Below, piece by piece: positions 8,397-15,681 of a stretch of 64,000 nt of DNA. Below the pieces are notes generated by a model, which worked only from the letters and a program-made list of their open reading frames with translations, searched no databases and was not told the origin of the DNA. The stretch is taken from assembly GCF_000620785.1 (NCBI RefSeq), contig NZ_JIAI01000005.1, positions 1-64,000 of the forward strand, written 5' to 3'. The DNA comes from Actinospineispora acaciae DSM 45401 (lineage in GTDB: Bacteria; Actinomycetota; Actinomycetes; Mycobacteriales; Pseudonocardiaceae). Each line of letters begins with the position of its first letter. Position 1 is the stretch's first letter. Made by a program: the position numbers and the translations under genes.

Positions 8397-8469
8397 GGGC
8401 GGCGGCCCCAGGCGCACGCCCTGCGCCATCAACGATCGCTTGTTAGGGTCGCGCCGCGTCATGGCCGAT

Positions 8470-8541
8470 GCCGGCCGGACGCATTGGGGCTACGCGACTC
8501 GCTTGTATCGAGCAGATCAGGGGTTCGATTCTTCAGCTCCA
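8470..8541 (+). pseudogene. Degenerate tRNA-Thr(UGU)-like sequence
   Basis: These 72 bases read as a decayed tRNA. A D-arm-like CGC/GCG pair is followed by an anticodon stem CTCG/CGAG (8498-8501 and 8509-8512) with a seven-base loop CTTGTAT. This gives T33, anticodon TGT and A37. The T-loop TTCGATT is at 8524-8530, and the end reads AGCTCCA with an encoded CCA. The 3' side of the T stem has lost about three bases and the acceptor stem does not pair well. It is thus not expected to work, and may be an attachment-site remnant or a decayed tRNA copy. Similarity to tRNA-Thr is by eye. Confidence 0.35.
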
Positions 8542-8580
8542 AGCAGGGGTCGGGGGGCCGTCTACTCCAGGAGAAGGACC

Positions 8581-9027
8581 ATGGCAAGCACGAAGCTGCT
8601 CGCACGCCGTTCGGTTGCGGCCGCGCTGGGCCTGGGCGTCGCGCTCGGCGCGAGCGTTGCGCTGAGCGTGTCCGTGCCGGCAGGCCAGGCCGAAGCCGCC
8701 CAGCCGGCGGCGCTGGCTCCGGTCGGCGCCGGACAGCTCGCCCTCGGGCACCTCGGCAGCATCGTGGTCGGCAACTATGGCGCCGTTGTCGGTGCCCTCG
8801 ACCCGAACCTGCGGCGACAGCTCAACACCGATGTCCTGGCGAGGACGTGGGCGGACTTCCAGCGAGCGCACGGGAGCTATCGGTCACACGGCGAGCCCGT
8901 GGTTGCTCCGCGAGGCGAGATGTCCGTGGTCAACGTGCCGCTGAACATGTCGAGCCAGCGCGGACAGTTCCAGATCACCTTCCACCCCGACGGCCGCATC
9001 GCCGGGATCTATCTCCTGAACGCCTGA
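8581..9027 (+). CDS. Secreted DUF3887-like protein
   Basis: 148 residues; the ATG at 8581 has AGGAGAAGG in front, while the frame upstream to 8440 lacks a start signal. A clear Sec signal peptide with an AQAEAA-like cleavage region covers the first 40 residues. The rest, with DPNLRRQLNTDVLARTWADF and a final FHPDGRIAGIYLLN, matches DUF3887-type domains related to the NTF2-like fold. These are found beside hydrolases or alone in exported proteins. No catalytic residues are evident. It stands alone between the tRNA-like remnant and ogt. Confidence 0.7.
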   Translation: MASTKLLARRSVAAALGLGVALGASVALSVSVPAGQAEAAQPAALAPVGAGQLALGHLGSIVVGNYGAVVGALDPNLRRQLNTDVLARTWADFQRAHGSYRSHGEPVVAPRGEMSVVNVPLNMSSQRGQFQITFHPDGRIAGIYLLNA

Positions 9028-9066
9028 GGCTGGTCGTGGCCTGAGGGCGACGGTCACAATGGTGGC

Positions 9067-9633
9067 ATGCGGTTCGGGTGGACCACCGTCGCTGCGCCCT
9101 CGTCGGCTCCGCGACCGGTCGACGTGCTCACCGTCGGGGTGACCGAGGCGGGCGTCGCGCTGGTGTGCTTCGGCGCGGGCGACGGCGCCCGCCGGAAGGT
9201 CGCCGACGCGGCTCGCTGGCTGGAGGTCGACGCGGAGCGCGACGACGTCTTTGCCGCCGCCGCGGCCGAGGAGCTGTCCGAGTACCTGGCCGGGCGGCGG
9301 CGCGCCTTCGAGCTGCCGATCGACTGGCGGCTCACCTCCGGCGACCAGCACGCCGTGCTCACCACGCTCTACCGCGAGGTCGGCTACGGCGAGACGATCA
9401 CCTACGGCAAGCTGGCCACCCGCAGTGGCGCGTACCACACGGACCACCTGGGGCACGCCGCCCGCCGGGTCGGCTCGATCATGGGCTCGAACCCCGTTCC
9501 GGTGATCGTGCCGTGCCACCGGGTGCTCGCCTCGGACGGGCTGGGCGGCTTCGGCGGCGGGCTGGCTGCCAAGCGCTGGCTGCTCGAGCTGGAGGGCGCG
9601 CTGCCGCCCGCGCTGGACCTGGCCTGGAGTTGA
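9067..9633 (+). CDS. ogt: Methylated-DNA--protein-cysteine S-methyltransferase
   Basis: 188 residues. The enzyme moves an alkyl group from O6-alkylguanine in DNA to its own cysteine in a suicide reaction. The acceptor motif VPCHRV is present (Cys about residue 150), with GYGETITYGKLA before it and the usual helix-turn-helix region (AARRVGSIMGSNPVPVIVP). The length matches Ogt/AGT without an Ada domain. An unusual insertion (SGAYHTDHLGH) lengthens the stretch between GKLA and the recognition helix. The ATG lies close to a CACAAT hexamer, which could mean a leaderless message. Confidence 0.9.
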   Translation: MRFGWTTVAAPSSAPRPVDVLTVGVTEAGVALVCFGAGDGARRKVADAARWLEVDAERDDVFAAAAAEELSEYLAGRRRAFELPIDWRLTSGDQHAVLTTLYREVGYGETITYGKLATRSGAYHTDHLGHAARRVGSIMGSNPVPVIVPCHRVLASDGLGGFGGGLAAKRWLLELEGALPPALDLAWS

Positions 9634-9702
9634 CGGAGAGCGGACGTGAGCGCGGACGCATAGTCATTGTCCAGCCCCGTCGACCCTTCTAGACTCTCGA
9701 AC

Positions 9703-9721
9703 TTAGGCGAGCCTTAGTAGC
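9703..9721. promoter_or_regulatory. Possible iron-repressor (DtxR/IdeR)-type box upstream of the desaturase
   Basis: TTAGGCGAGCCTTAGTAGC shares the TTAGG half and the central AGCCT with the 19-base actinobacterial iron box, about 11 of 19 positions, and contains the dyad AGGC-GA-GCCT. It lies 80 bases before an iron-dependent desaturase. The match is partial and only suggestive. Confidence 0.25.
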
Positions 9722-9800
9722 GTGGAGTCGCGGAACTCCCTGGGCACCCTGTTCGTCCTTACAACGCCCGGTCCTCGATCCCCCTGAGCAGAGGAATCCC

Positions 9801-10742
9801 ATGACCACAGCCCCATCCAGTCCGGCGAAGACGGCGCAACCGGAGATCGAGCCCGAACCGAAGAGCGCGCTGGAACGCGTCCTGCTGGTGGTGTTCGTGG
9901 TCGTCCCGTTCCTCGCCGTGCTCGCCGCGGTGCCGCTGGCCTGGGCCGCCGGCTGGCTCGGCTGGGTCGACGTCGCGATCTTCGCGGTGTTCTACATCGT
10001 GTCCGGGCTGGGCGTCACCGTCGGCTTCCACCGCTACTTCACGCACGGCTCGTTCAAGGCGAAGCGGCCGCTGCGGATCGCGCTCGGGCTCGCCGGCAGC
10101 CTGTCCCTGGAGATGACCATCATCGACTGGGTGGCCACCCACCGCCGCCACCACAAGTACTCCGACGCGGCCGGCGACCCGCACTCGCCGTGGCGCTTCG
10201 GCAACGACTGGAAGGCGCTGACCAAGGGCCTGTTCTTCGCCCACGTCGGCTGGCTGTTCAGCAACGAGCGCACCAACCGCAAGCGCTACGCCCCCGACCT
10301 GGTCGCGGACCGCGACATCGAGCCGATGCACCGCCACTTCACCTGGCTGGTGGCCGCGTCGATGCTGCTCCCGCCGCTGATCGGCGGCCTGGTGACCTGG
10401 TCCTGGTTCGGCGCGCTGACCGCGTTCTTCTGGGCCAGCCTGGTGCGGGTCTCGCTGCTGCACCACGTCACCTGGTCGATCAACTCGGTGTGCCACGTGT
10501 TCGGCGAGAAGCAGTTCACCGTGCGCGACAAGTCCCGCAACGTGTGGTGGCTGGCCATCCCGTCGTTCGGCGAGTCCTGGCACAACCTGCACCACGCCGA
10601 CCCGACCTGCGCCCGGCACGGCGCCCTGCGCGGGCAGCTGGACCCGAGCGCCCGGGTGATCCGCTGGTTCGAGAAGCTGGGCTGGGCCTACGACGTGCGC
10701 TGGCCGTCCGAGCAGCGGCTGGCGTCGAAGCGGGTCAGCTAG
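9801..10742 (+). CDS. Acyl-CoA (delta-9 type) fatty acid desaturase
   Basis: 313 residues. The protein puts a double bond into saturated acyl chains using a di-iron centre, molecular oxygen and an electron donor. All three histidine boxes are visible: HRYFTH at 77-82, HRRHH at 114-118 and HNLHH near 260. Membrane helices lie around residues 27-70 and in the middle, as in the stearoyl-CoA desaturase family. A GAGCAGAGG stretch precedes the ATG. It stands alone in its direction, and its stop overlaps the convergent MFS gene by eight bases. Confidence 0.9.
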   Translation: MTTAPSSPAKTAQPEIEPEPKSALERVLLVVFVVVPFLAVLAAVPLAWAAGWLGWVDVAIFAVFYIVSGLGVTVGFHRYFTHGSFKAKRPLRIALGLAGSLSLEMTIIDWVATHRRHHKYSDAAGDPHSPWRFGNDWKALTKGLFFAHVGWLFSNERTNRKRYAPDLVADRDIEPMHRHFTWLVAASMLLPPLIGGLVTWSWFGALTAFFWASLVRVSLLHHVTWSINSVCHVFGEKQFTVRDKSRNVWWLAIPSFGESWHNLHHADPTCARHGALRGQLDPSARVIRWFEKLGWAYDVRWPSEQRLASKRVS

Positions 10743-11937
10743 CCGGGCGTGGCCGGCGCAGCGACACGGCGGTGACCACCGAGGCCACCAGCCCCGCCGC
10801 GCCGGCCACCAGGAACGTCGTCCGGGGCGAGGTGGCGTCCAGCAGCAGCGCGCCGCCCAGGTAGGACAGCCCGGCGGCCAGCCCGATGCAGCCGTAGAAC
10901 GCCCCGAACACCCGCCCCTGCAGCTGCGCGGGCACGTGGCGCTGCAGCAGGGTGGTGGCGCCCACGTCCATGGCCGCGATGCCCACGCCCCGTATCGCCT
11001 GCAGCCCGAACGCCACGGCGACCGCCCAGCTCAGCCCGGTCAGCAGGTTGCCGGCGCTGCTCACCGCGAAACCGCCGACCATCAACACCGCCATGGACAC
11101 CCCGGCCCGCGCGCCGGTGAGCCGCCCGAGCAGCCAGTAGCCCGCCAGCAGCCCCAGTCCGACCGCGCTGAGCAGCACCGCCACCGCCGCGTCCCCTCCG
11201 CCCAGGTCGCGCTGGGTGAGGAAGACCAGGGCCACGTCGTCGATGCCGTTGCACGCGATCACCACGAACGTGCCGAGCACCGCCGCCCGCGCGATCCGGG
11301 CCCGCCGCAGGTACGCCAGCCCCGCCCAGACGCTGTCCTTCGATCCGTCCGCCCCGGCGCCGGTGTCGGCGTGGCGCAGCGCGGGCAACCGGCACAACAG
11401 CACGGCCGACACCAGGAACGTGGCGGCGTCGACCACCAGCACGCCCCGGATCCCCAGCCACGGCAGCAGCGCCGCGGCGACCAGCGGCCCGAGCGCCTCG
11501 GCACCGTTCGTACCCAAACCGACCGCCGCGTTCGCCACCGGCAGCCTCGGCCCCTCCACCAGCGCGCCCACCGCCGTGCGGGACGCGGGCGCGAACGCCT
11601 GCGCGGCCAGCGCCCGGGCCGCGACCAGCGCGAGCAACACCGGCAGCCCGGGCAGCCACAGCGCGATGAGCACCGTCAGCGCGGCCTGAACCAGCTCGCA
11701 GCCGATCATGATCCGGCGCGGGTCGAACCGGTCGCTCAGTGCGCCGGCGGCCGGGGCGAGCAGCGCCGGCAGCACCTCGCCGAACACCAGCAGCGCGGCC
11801 ACCGCGACGGCCTGGCCGGTCCGGTCGGCGACGTGGAGGAGCAGGGCGACCAGGCTCAGCGAGTCACCGAGGAAGGACGCCGTGCGAGCCGTCCACAGCA
11901 CGCGGAAGTCCCCGTGGGTCCGGATCAACGTGAGCAC
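10735..11937 (-). CDS. MFS transporter
   Basis: 400 residues with about twelve membrane helices. The N-terminal FRVLWTARTASFLGDSLSLVAL and the loop GALSDRFDPRR (motif A-like) place it in the family of single-component exporters similar to enterobactin or macrolide efflux proteins (MFS_3). The substrate is unknown. There is no neighbouring MFS regulator; the orphan response regulator downstream at 12041-12724 runs in the same direction with about 100 bases between. Confidence 0.8.
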   Translation of the reverse strand: MLTLIRTHGDFRVLWTARTASFLGDSLSLVALLLHVADRTGQAVAVAALLVFGEVLPALLAPAAGALSDRFDPRRIMIGCELVQAALTVLIALWLPGLPVLLALVAARALAAQAFAPASRTAVGALVEGPRLPVANAAVGLGTNGAEALGPLVAAALLPWLGIRGVLVVDAATFLVSAVLLCRLPALRHADTGAGADGSKDSVWAGLAYLRRARIARAAVLGTFVVIACNGIDDVALVFLTQRDLGGGDAAVAVLLSAVGLGLLAGYWLLGRLTGARAGVSMAVLMVGGFAVSSAGNLLTGLSWAVAVAFGLQAIRGVGIAAMDVGATTLLQRHVPAQLQGRVFGAFYGCIGLAAGLSYLGGALLLDATSPRTTFLVAGAAGLVASVVTAVSLRRPRPAS

Positions 11938-12040
11938 GGCTCACAGCATGACCGCTGCCGAGCCGACACACCCCTGGGTTTCGCGCTCACGAGTGTGCTG
12001 AAACGCGCGACTCAGTGTGCCAAGAGCCCCGACTCGCGGG

Positions 12041-12724
12041 TCATTCTTCGAGCACGTACCCGACGCCTCGGACGGTGCGGATGCGGTCGGAGCCCAGCTT
12101 GCGGCGTAGGTAGCCGATGTAGACCTCGACGACGTTGGAGGACGGCGGGTCGCGCCAGAGCATGGTCGTGAGCTTCTCCCGGGACATGGCCTGGTCGGGG
12201 TGGCTGATCAGGATGGTGAGCAGGGCGAACTCGGTCGGGGTCAGGGTCACGAGCTGGCCGTCCACGCTGACCAGGCCGAGCGCGGTGTCCACGGTGATGT
12301 CGCCGCGGCGGGCGACCGCGCGCTCGGCCGGCTGCTCCTCGCGCATCCGCAGCCGCAGCCGGGCGATCAGCTCGTCCACGCTGAACGGGGTGAGCAGGTA
12401 GTCGTCCTGGCCGCCGCGCAGCCCGGCCAGCACCTGGTCGCGCTGCTCGCGGGGGGTCAGCGCGATCACCGGCGTGTCCGAGGCCAGCCGGGCCAGGCCG
12501 GCGAGCACGGCGGCGGTGTCCAGCCCCGGCAGCCCGACCTCGAGCACCACGGCGGCGAACCGGCCGGACTGTACGGTGTCCAGCACCCGGGTGCCGTCGT
12601 GCATCACCGTGGCGTCGTATCCGTGCGAGCGCAGGGTGCGCAGCAGCGGCCCGGTGGACCGGTCCGCAGGCACCGCCAGCAGGACGCGATAACGCCGGAA
12701 CGTGAGGGCTCGTGGTTGCTGCAC
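12041..12724 (-). CDS. Orphan OmpR/PhoB-type response regulator with a degenerate receiver
   Basis: 227 residues from the GTG at 12724; a TTG at 12760 would add twelve residues. The N-terminal receiver has lost key phosphorylation residues. The phospho-accepting Asp is Glu62 (VVLEVGLPGLD), the conserved Lys before PF is Thr112 (DDYLLTPF), and the acidic pair after the first strand is reduced (LLAVPADRS). The C-terminal winged helix is normal (LTPTEFALL, VVEVYIGYLRRKL, RTVRGVGYVL). The Glu may mimic the active state, so DNA binding could be constant or controlled by another signal. No histidine kinase is adjacent. Confidence 0.85.
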   Translation of the reverse strand: MQQPRALTFRRYRVLLAVPADRSTGPLLRTLRSHGYDATVMHDGTRVLDTVQSGRFAAVVLEVGLPGLDTAAVLAGLARLASDTPVIALTPREQRDQVLAGLRGGQDDYLLTPFSVDELIARLRLRMREEQPAERAVARRGDITVDTALGLVSVDGQLVTLTPTEFALLTILISHPDQAMSREKLTTMLWRDPPSSNVVEVYIGYLRRKLGSDRIRTVRGVGYVLEE

Positions 12725-13017
12725 TTGGCCCAGAGTTCCGCGCCGTGCGCGGCCTGACAATCGACGAGCGGGCGGAATACCCGGCCGGACCAGCGTTTAC
12801 CGGGGCTTTCTGAGTCGGCTATCGGGCAGCCGGAGCAATGCCGCCATGCGACCGGACTAGTAGGCCGCGGTTGGGCGCGGCACGCCGACCATCGGGTTTG
12901 TCTCGCTCTCATCTTGCGCAACCTGGGCGCCCGAAGCTCCTTACCGTGCGTGCGCTCCCTCGCTCCCCAGCGATCCACCGATCCAGCGACGCGTATCGCA
13001 GAAAGGCCCCTTCCCCC

Positions 13018-13602
13018 GTGCTCCCCGACACACCCCCGTTACCGCGCGTGACCATGTTGCTCGCGGTGCTCACCGGGCTCGTCGTGGCCGTGCCGACCTG
13101 GATGTCGGGCCCGTCCACCCCGGGCCAACCGACGGCCGGCGCCGACGGTACTCCGCCGCGCGCCGACCGTCCGGTCGCCGAGACCGACCGGGCGCTGCTG
13201 GTGACCCTGCGGCAGTTCGGCCTGTTCGCGGTCCCGGTCGGCCAGCAGGTACGGCAGATGGCCGCCGACCCCGGCGTGCGCGAAATGGGCGGCTCCCTGG
13301 CCACCGACCTGGACTCGCTGTCCGACCAGGTCCGCGCGGTGGCCGACCGGCTGGGCGTGGCCCTGCCCAGCCAACCGACCGGACAGCAGCAGGCCTGGTC
13401 CGCCCGGATCTCGGGCAGCTCGGGCGCCGGCTACGACCGGGTCGCGGTGAGCCGGCTCCGGTCGGGCTGCACCACGACCCGCGCGGTGATCGACCGCGCC
13501 AGGACGGAGTCCACCGACGAGCAGGTCCGCCGGCTCGCCGACCAGGCCGCCGCGATGCTCGACAGGCACCTGTGGCAGCTCGACCGGGCCCCCGCCGGCT
13601 GA
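13018..13602 (+). CDS. Exported DUF4142 domain protein
   Basis: 194 residues from the GTG at 13018, with GAAAGG upstream. An uncleaved or cleaved signal segment (MLLAVLTGLVVAVPTW) is followed by a helical domain with LRQFGLFAVPVGQQVRQMAADPGVREMG, matching DUF4142, a ferritin-like bundle fold found in envelope proteins. No metal ligands stand out. The next gene, a DUF1996 protein, follows after 49 bases in the same direction, so the two probably form an export-related pair. Confidence 0.75.
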   Translation: MLPDTPPLPRVTMLLAVLTGLVVAVPTWMSGPSTPGQPTAGADGTPPRADRPVAETDRALLVTLRQFGLFAVPVGQQVRQMAADPGVREMGGSLATDLDSLSDQVRAVADRLGVALPSQPTGQQQAWSARISGSSGAGYDRVAVSRLRSGCTTTRAVIDRARTESTDEQVRRLADQAAAMLDRHLWQLDRAPAG

Positions 13603-13651
13603 GCCGCCGGACCCCGTCCGCAACCGCTCCCCCACAGAGAGAAGGCACGTA

Positions 13652-14770
13652 ATGGCACCACCCGGACGACATCGACTCCCCCGACCAACCCGGCTGCTCG
13701 CGCTGATCGTGGTCGCGCTCGTCGGCGCGGGCCTGGTGCTGACCACCGGATCCGCACTCGCCCACGACAGCGACGGCAAGTCGTCAAGCAAGGCCGACCG
13801 GGGCAGCAGCGATGACGACGATCGCAACGACGACGACCGGCGCAAGCGTGACAAGAAGAAGGACGACGACGACGAGTTCCCCGGCCGGGACAAGGCGGAG
13901 CCGCCGGATGACGACGACTTCGTGGACATCCGCAACGTGAGGCCGGACGACGACCGGCCGCGCAACGAGCGCGACGCCTCCACCGGCAGCTTCGTGGCGC
14001 ACTGCGGCACCAACGGCAACGGCCACCGCAACTCGGACAACTTCATGGTCACGCCGGGCAAGCGCAACGGCGCCCAGCACGTGCACGACTACGTGGGCAA
14101 CCTGTCCACCGACGCGTTCTCCGACGACGACAGCCTGCACGAGGCCGGCACCACCTGTGACCGGAACAACAAGTCGACGTTCTTCTGGCCGGTGCTGCGC
14201 GACACCCGAGGCAGCGGCGGCGACGAGAACAAGGACGGCGGCGGCCGGGACGGAAACTTCGGGCGGATCCTGCGCCCGGTGACCGCCGACATGCGGTTCG
14301 TCGGCAACCCGACCCGCAAGGTGAACCCCATGCCGGACGACCTGTCGATCATCACCGGTGACGCCCAGGTCAAGAAGAACGGCGAGAAGAACGCCAACGC
14401 GCAATGGACCTGCACCGGGTTCGAGAACCGAATTACCGACAAGTACCCGCTGTGCCCGTCCGGCAGCAAGATCGTCCGAATCCTGGAGTTCCCCAGCTGT
14501 TGGGACGGCAAGAACCTCGACTCGAAGGATCACCGGGCGCACATGGCGTTCCCGGACGACGACGGCGACTGCAAGCGCGGCTTCAAGACCATCCCGAAGC
14601 TGCGCATGACCTTGGCCTACGACGCGCCGCCCGGGCGCAACTTCGCGCTGGACTCATTCCCTGATCAACAGCACGACCCCCGGACCGACCACGCCGACTT
14701 CATGAACATCGCCTCGAAGGAGGTGCTCGACCTGGCCGCCGACTGCATCAACTCCGGTCGCAACTGTTAA
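13652..14770 (+). CDS. Secreted DUF1996 protein with an Asp-rich linker
   Basis: 372 residues; GAGAAGG precedes the ATG. A signal peptide (LLALIVVALVGAGLVLTTGSALA) leads into an extreme Asp/Lys/Arg linker of about 55 residues (residues 45-100). Then comes a DUF1996 domain with the hallmark QHVHDYVGN and four to six cysteines (HCGTNGNGHRNSDNF, TTCDRNN, FPSCWDGKNLDS). DUF1996 is common in fungi and actinobacteria and is thought to act on cell walls, but its reaction is not established. The linker could bind cations or anchor the protein on the wall. A perfect hairpin terminator follows the stop. Confidence 0.8.
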   Translation: MAPPGRHRLPRPTRLLALIVVALVGAGLVLTTGSALAHDSDGKSSSKADRGSSDDDDRNDDDRRKRDKKKDDDDEFPGRDKAEPPDDDDFVDIRNVRPDDDRPRNERDASTGSFVAHCGTNGNGHRNSDNFMVTPGKRNGAQHVHDYVGNLSTDAFSDDDSLHEAGTTCDRNNKSTFFWPVLRDTRGSGGDENKDGGGRDGNFGRILRPVTADMRFVGNPTRKVNPMPDDLSIITGDAQVKKNGEKNANAQWTCTGFENRITDKYPLCPSGSKIVRILEFPSCWDGKNLDSKDHRAHMAFPDDDGDCKRGFKTIPKLRMTLAYDAPPGRNFALDSFPDQQHDPRTDHADFMNIASKEVLDLAADCINSGRNC

Positions 14771-14782
14771 CCCCAATTGGCC

Positions 14783-14820
14783 GAGCGCGGTCCATCGAGC
14801 AACATCGGTGGACCGCGCTC
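14783..14820 (+). terminator. Perfect 12 bp hairpin after the DUF1996 gene
   Basis: GAGCGCGGTCCA (14783-14794) pairs without mismatch with TGGACCGCGCTC (14809-14820) around a 14-base loop, twelve bases after the stop codon. There is no T-run, as is usual in high-GC actinobacteria. Confidence 0.7.
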
Positions 14821-14874
14821 CGGCGCGTTCGCTCCAAATCGACGGGCTCAATTTTCTGTGTTACGCTCAATGAT

Positions 14875-15675
14875 ATGGGCCAGAAAGATCGATCGACGAC
14901 ATTATCGGGGATGCGACCGAATTCGATTTCTACTGACCTAAGACACCACCGCATCGCATTGCCCGAACCATCTCAGTCGTACGACCAGGACGCGGAATGG
15001 TTCGTCATCGAACTGGATCGAAAATGGCACGAGATCCGGTTTCACAACTACGCCGAGATATACTCCATACCCGGCCTCTACGAGCAGCTTTTCTACAACG
15101 TACTGCAATGCGATTCACCACGGTTCATGTGCGATTTCCTGCACGCCGAGCTGGACCGCGCCGGGGTGGAGCCCGGCGAGCTGCGGGCGCTCGACCTCGG
15201 GGCCGGCAACGGCATCATGGGCGAGCAGCTGCGCAAGCTGGGCGTGGCGTTCGTGGTCGGGGCGGACATCCTGCCCGAAGCGGCACGGGCCGCCGGCCGG
15301 GACCGCCCCGGCACCTACCGCGACTACCACGTGCTGGACATGACGGCGCTGACCGCCGACCAGCGGGCGATGCTCGGCGAGTACCGGTTCAACGCGCTGA
15401 GCTGCATCGCCGCCCTGGGGTTCGGCGACATCCCGCCTGCCTGCTTCCGCACGGCGTTCAACCTGGTCGCCGACGGCGGCTGGGTGGCGCTGACCATCAA
15501 GGAGGGCTTCCTGACCGACTCGGACACCTCGGGGTTCGCCGGGCTGCTCCGGGACGCGATCAAGGACGGTTCCTTCGAGGTGGCCGGGTCACGCGTGTAC
15601 CGGCACCGGCTGGCAACCAGCGGCGGTCCGCTGCACTACACGGGCATGATCGGCCGCAAGCGCGCGGACTTGTAG
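14875..15675 (+). CDS. Class I SAM-dependent methyltransferase
   Basis: 266 residues. The SAM-binding motif ALDLGAGNGIMGEQL lies around residue 105, followed by VVGADILPEA and the beta4 region FNALSCIAAL. The N-terminal 85 residues, including EIRFHNYAEIYSIPGLYEQL, are conserved-looking but written in much lower-GC codons than the rest. The first ATG (14875) lacks a clear ribosome site; an internal ATG at 14911 is possible. Substrate unknown. It is convergent with the metalloprotease gene, with six bases between the stops. Confidence 0.75.
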   Translation: MGQKDRSTTLSGMRPNSISTDLRHHRIALPEPSQSYDQDAEWFVIELDRKWHEIRFHNYAEIYSIPGLYEQLFYNVLQCDSPRFMCDFLHAELDRAGVEPGELRALDLGAGNGIMGEQLRKLGVAFVVGADILPEAARAAGRDRPGTYRDYHVLDMTALTADQRAMLGEYRFNALSCIAALGFGDIPPACFRTAFNLVADGGWVALTIKEGFLTDSDTSGFAGLLRDAIKDGSFEVAGSRVYRHRLATSGGPLHYTGMIGRKRADL

Positions 15676-15681
15676 CCCACC

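Noticed and set aside
8470-8541. Functional tRNA-Thr
   Set aside because: The T stem lacks bases on its 3' side and the acceptor stem does not pair, so a working tRNA is unlikely.
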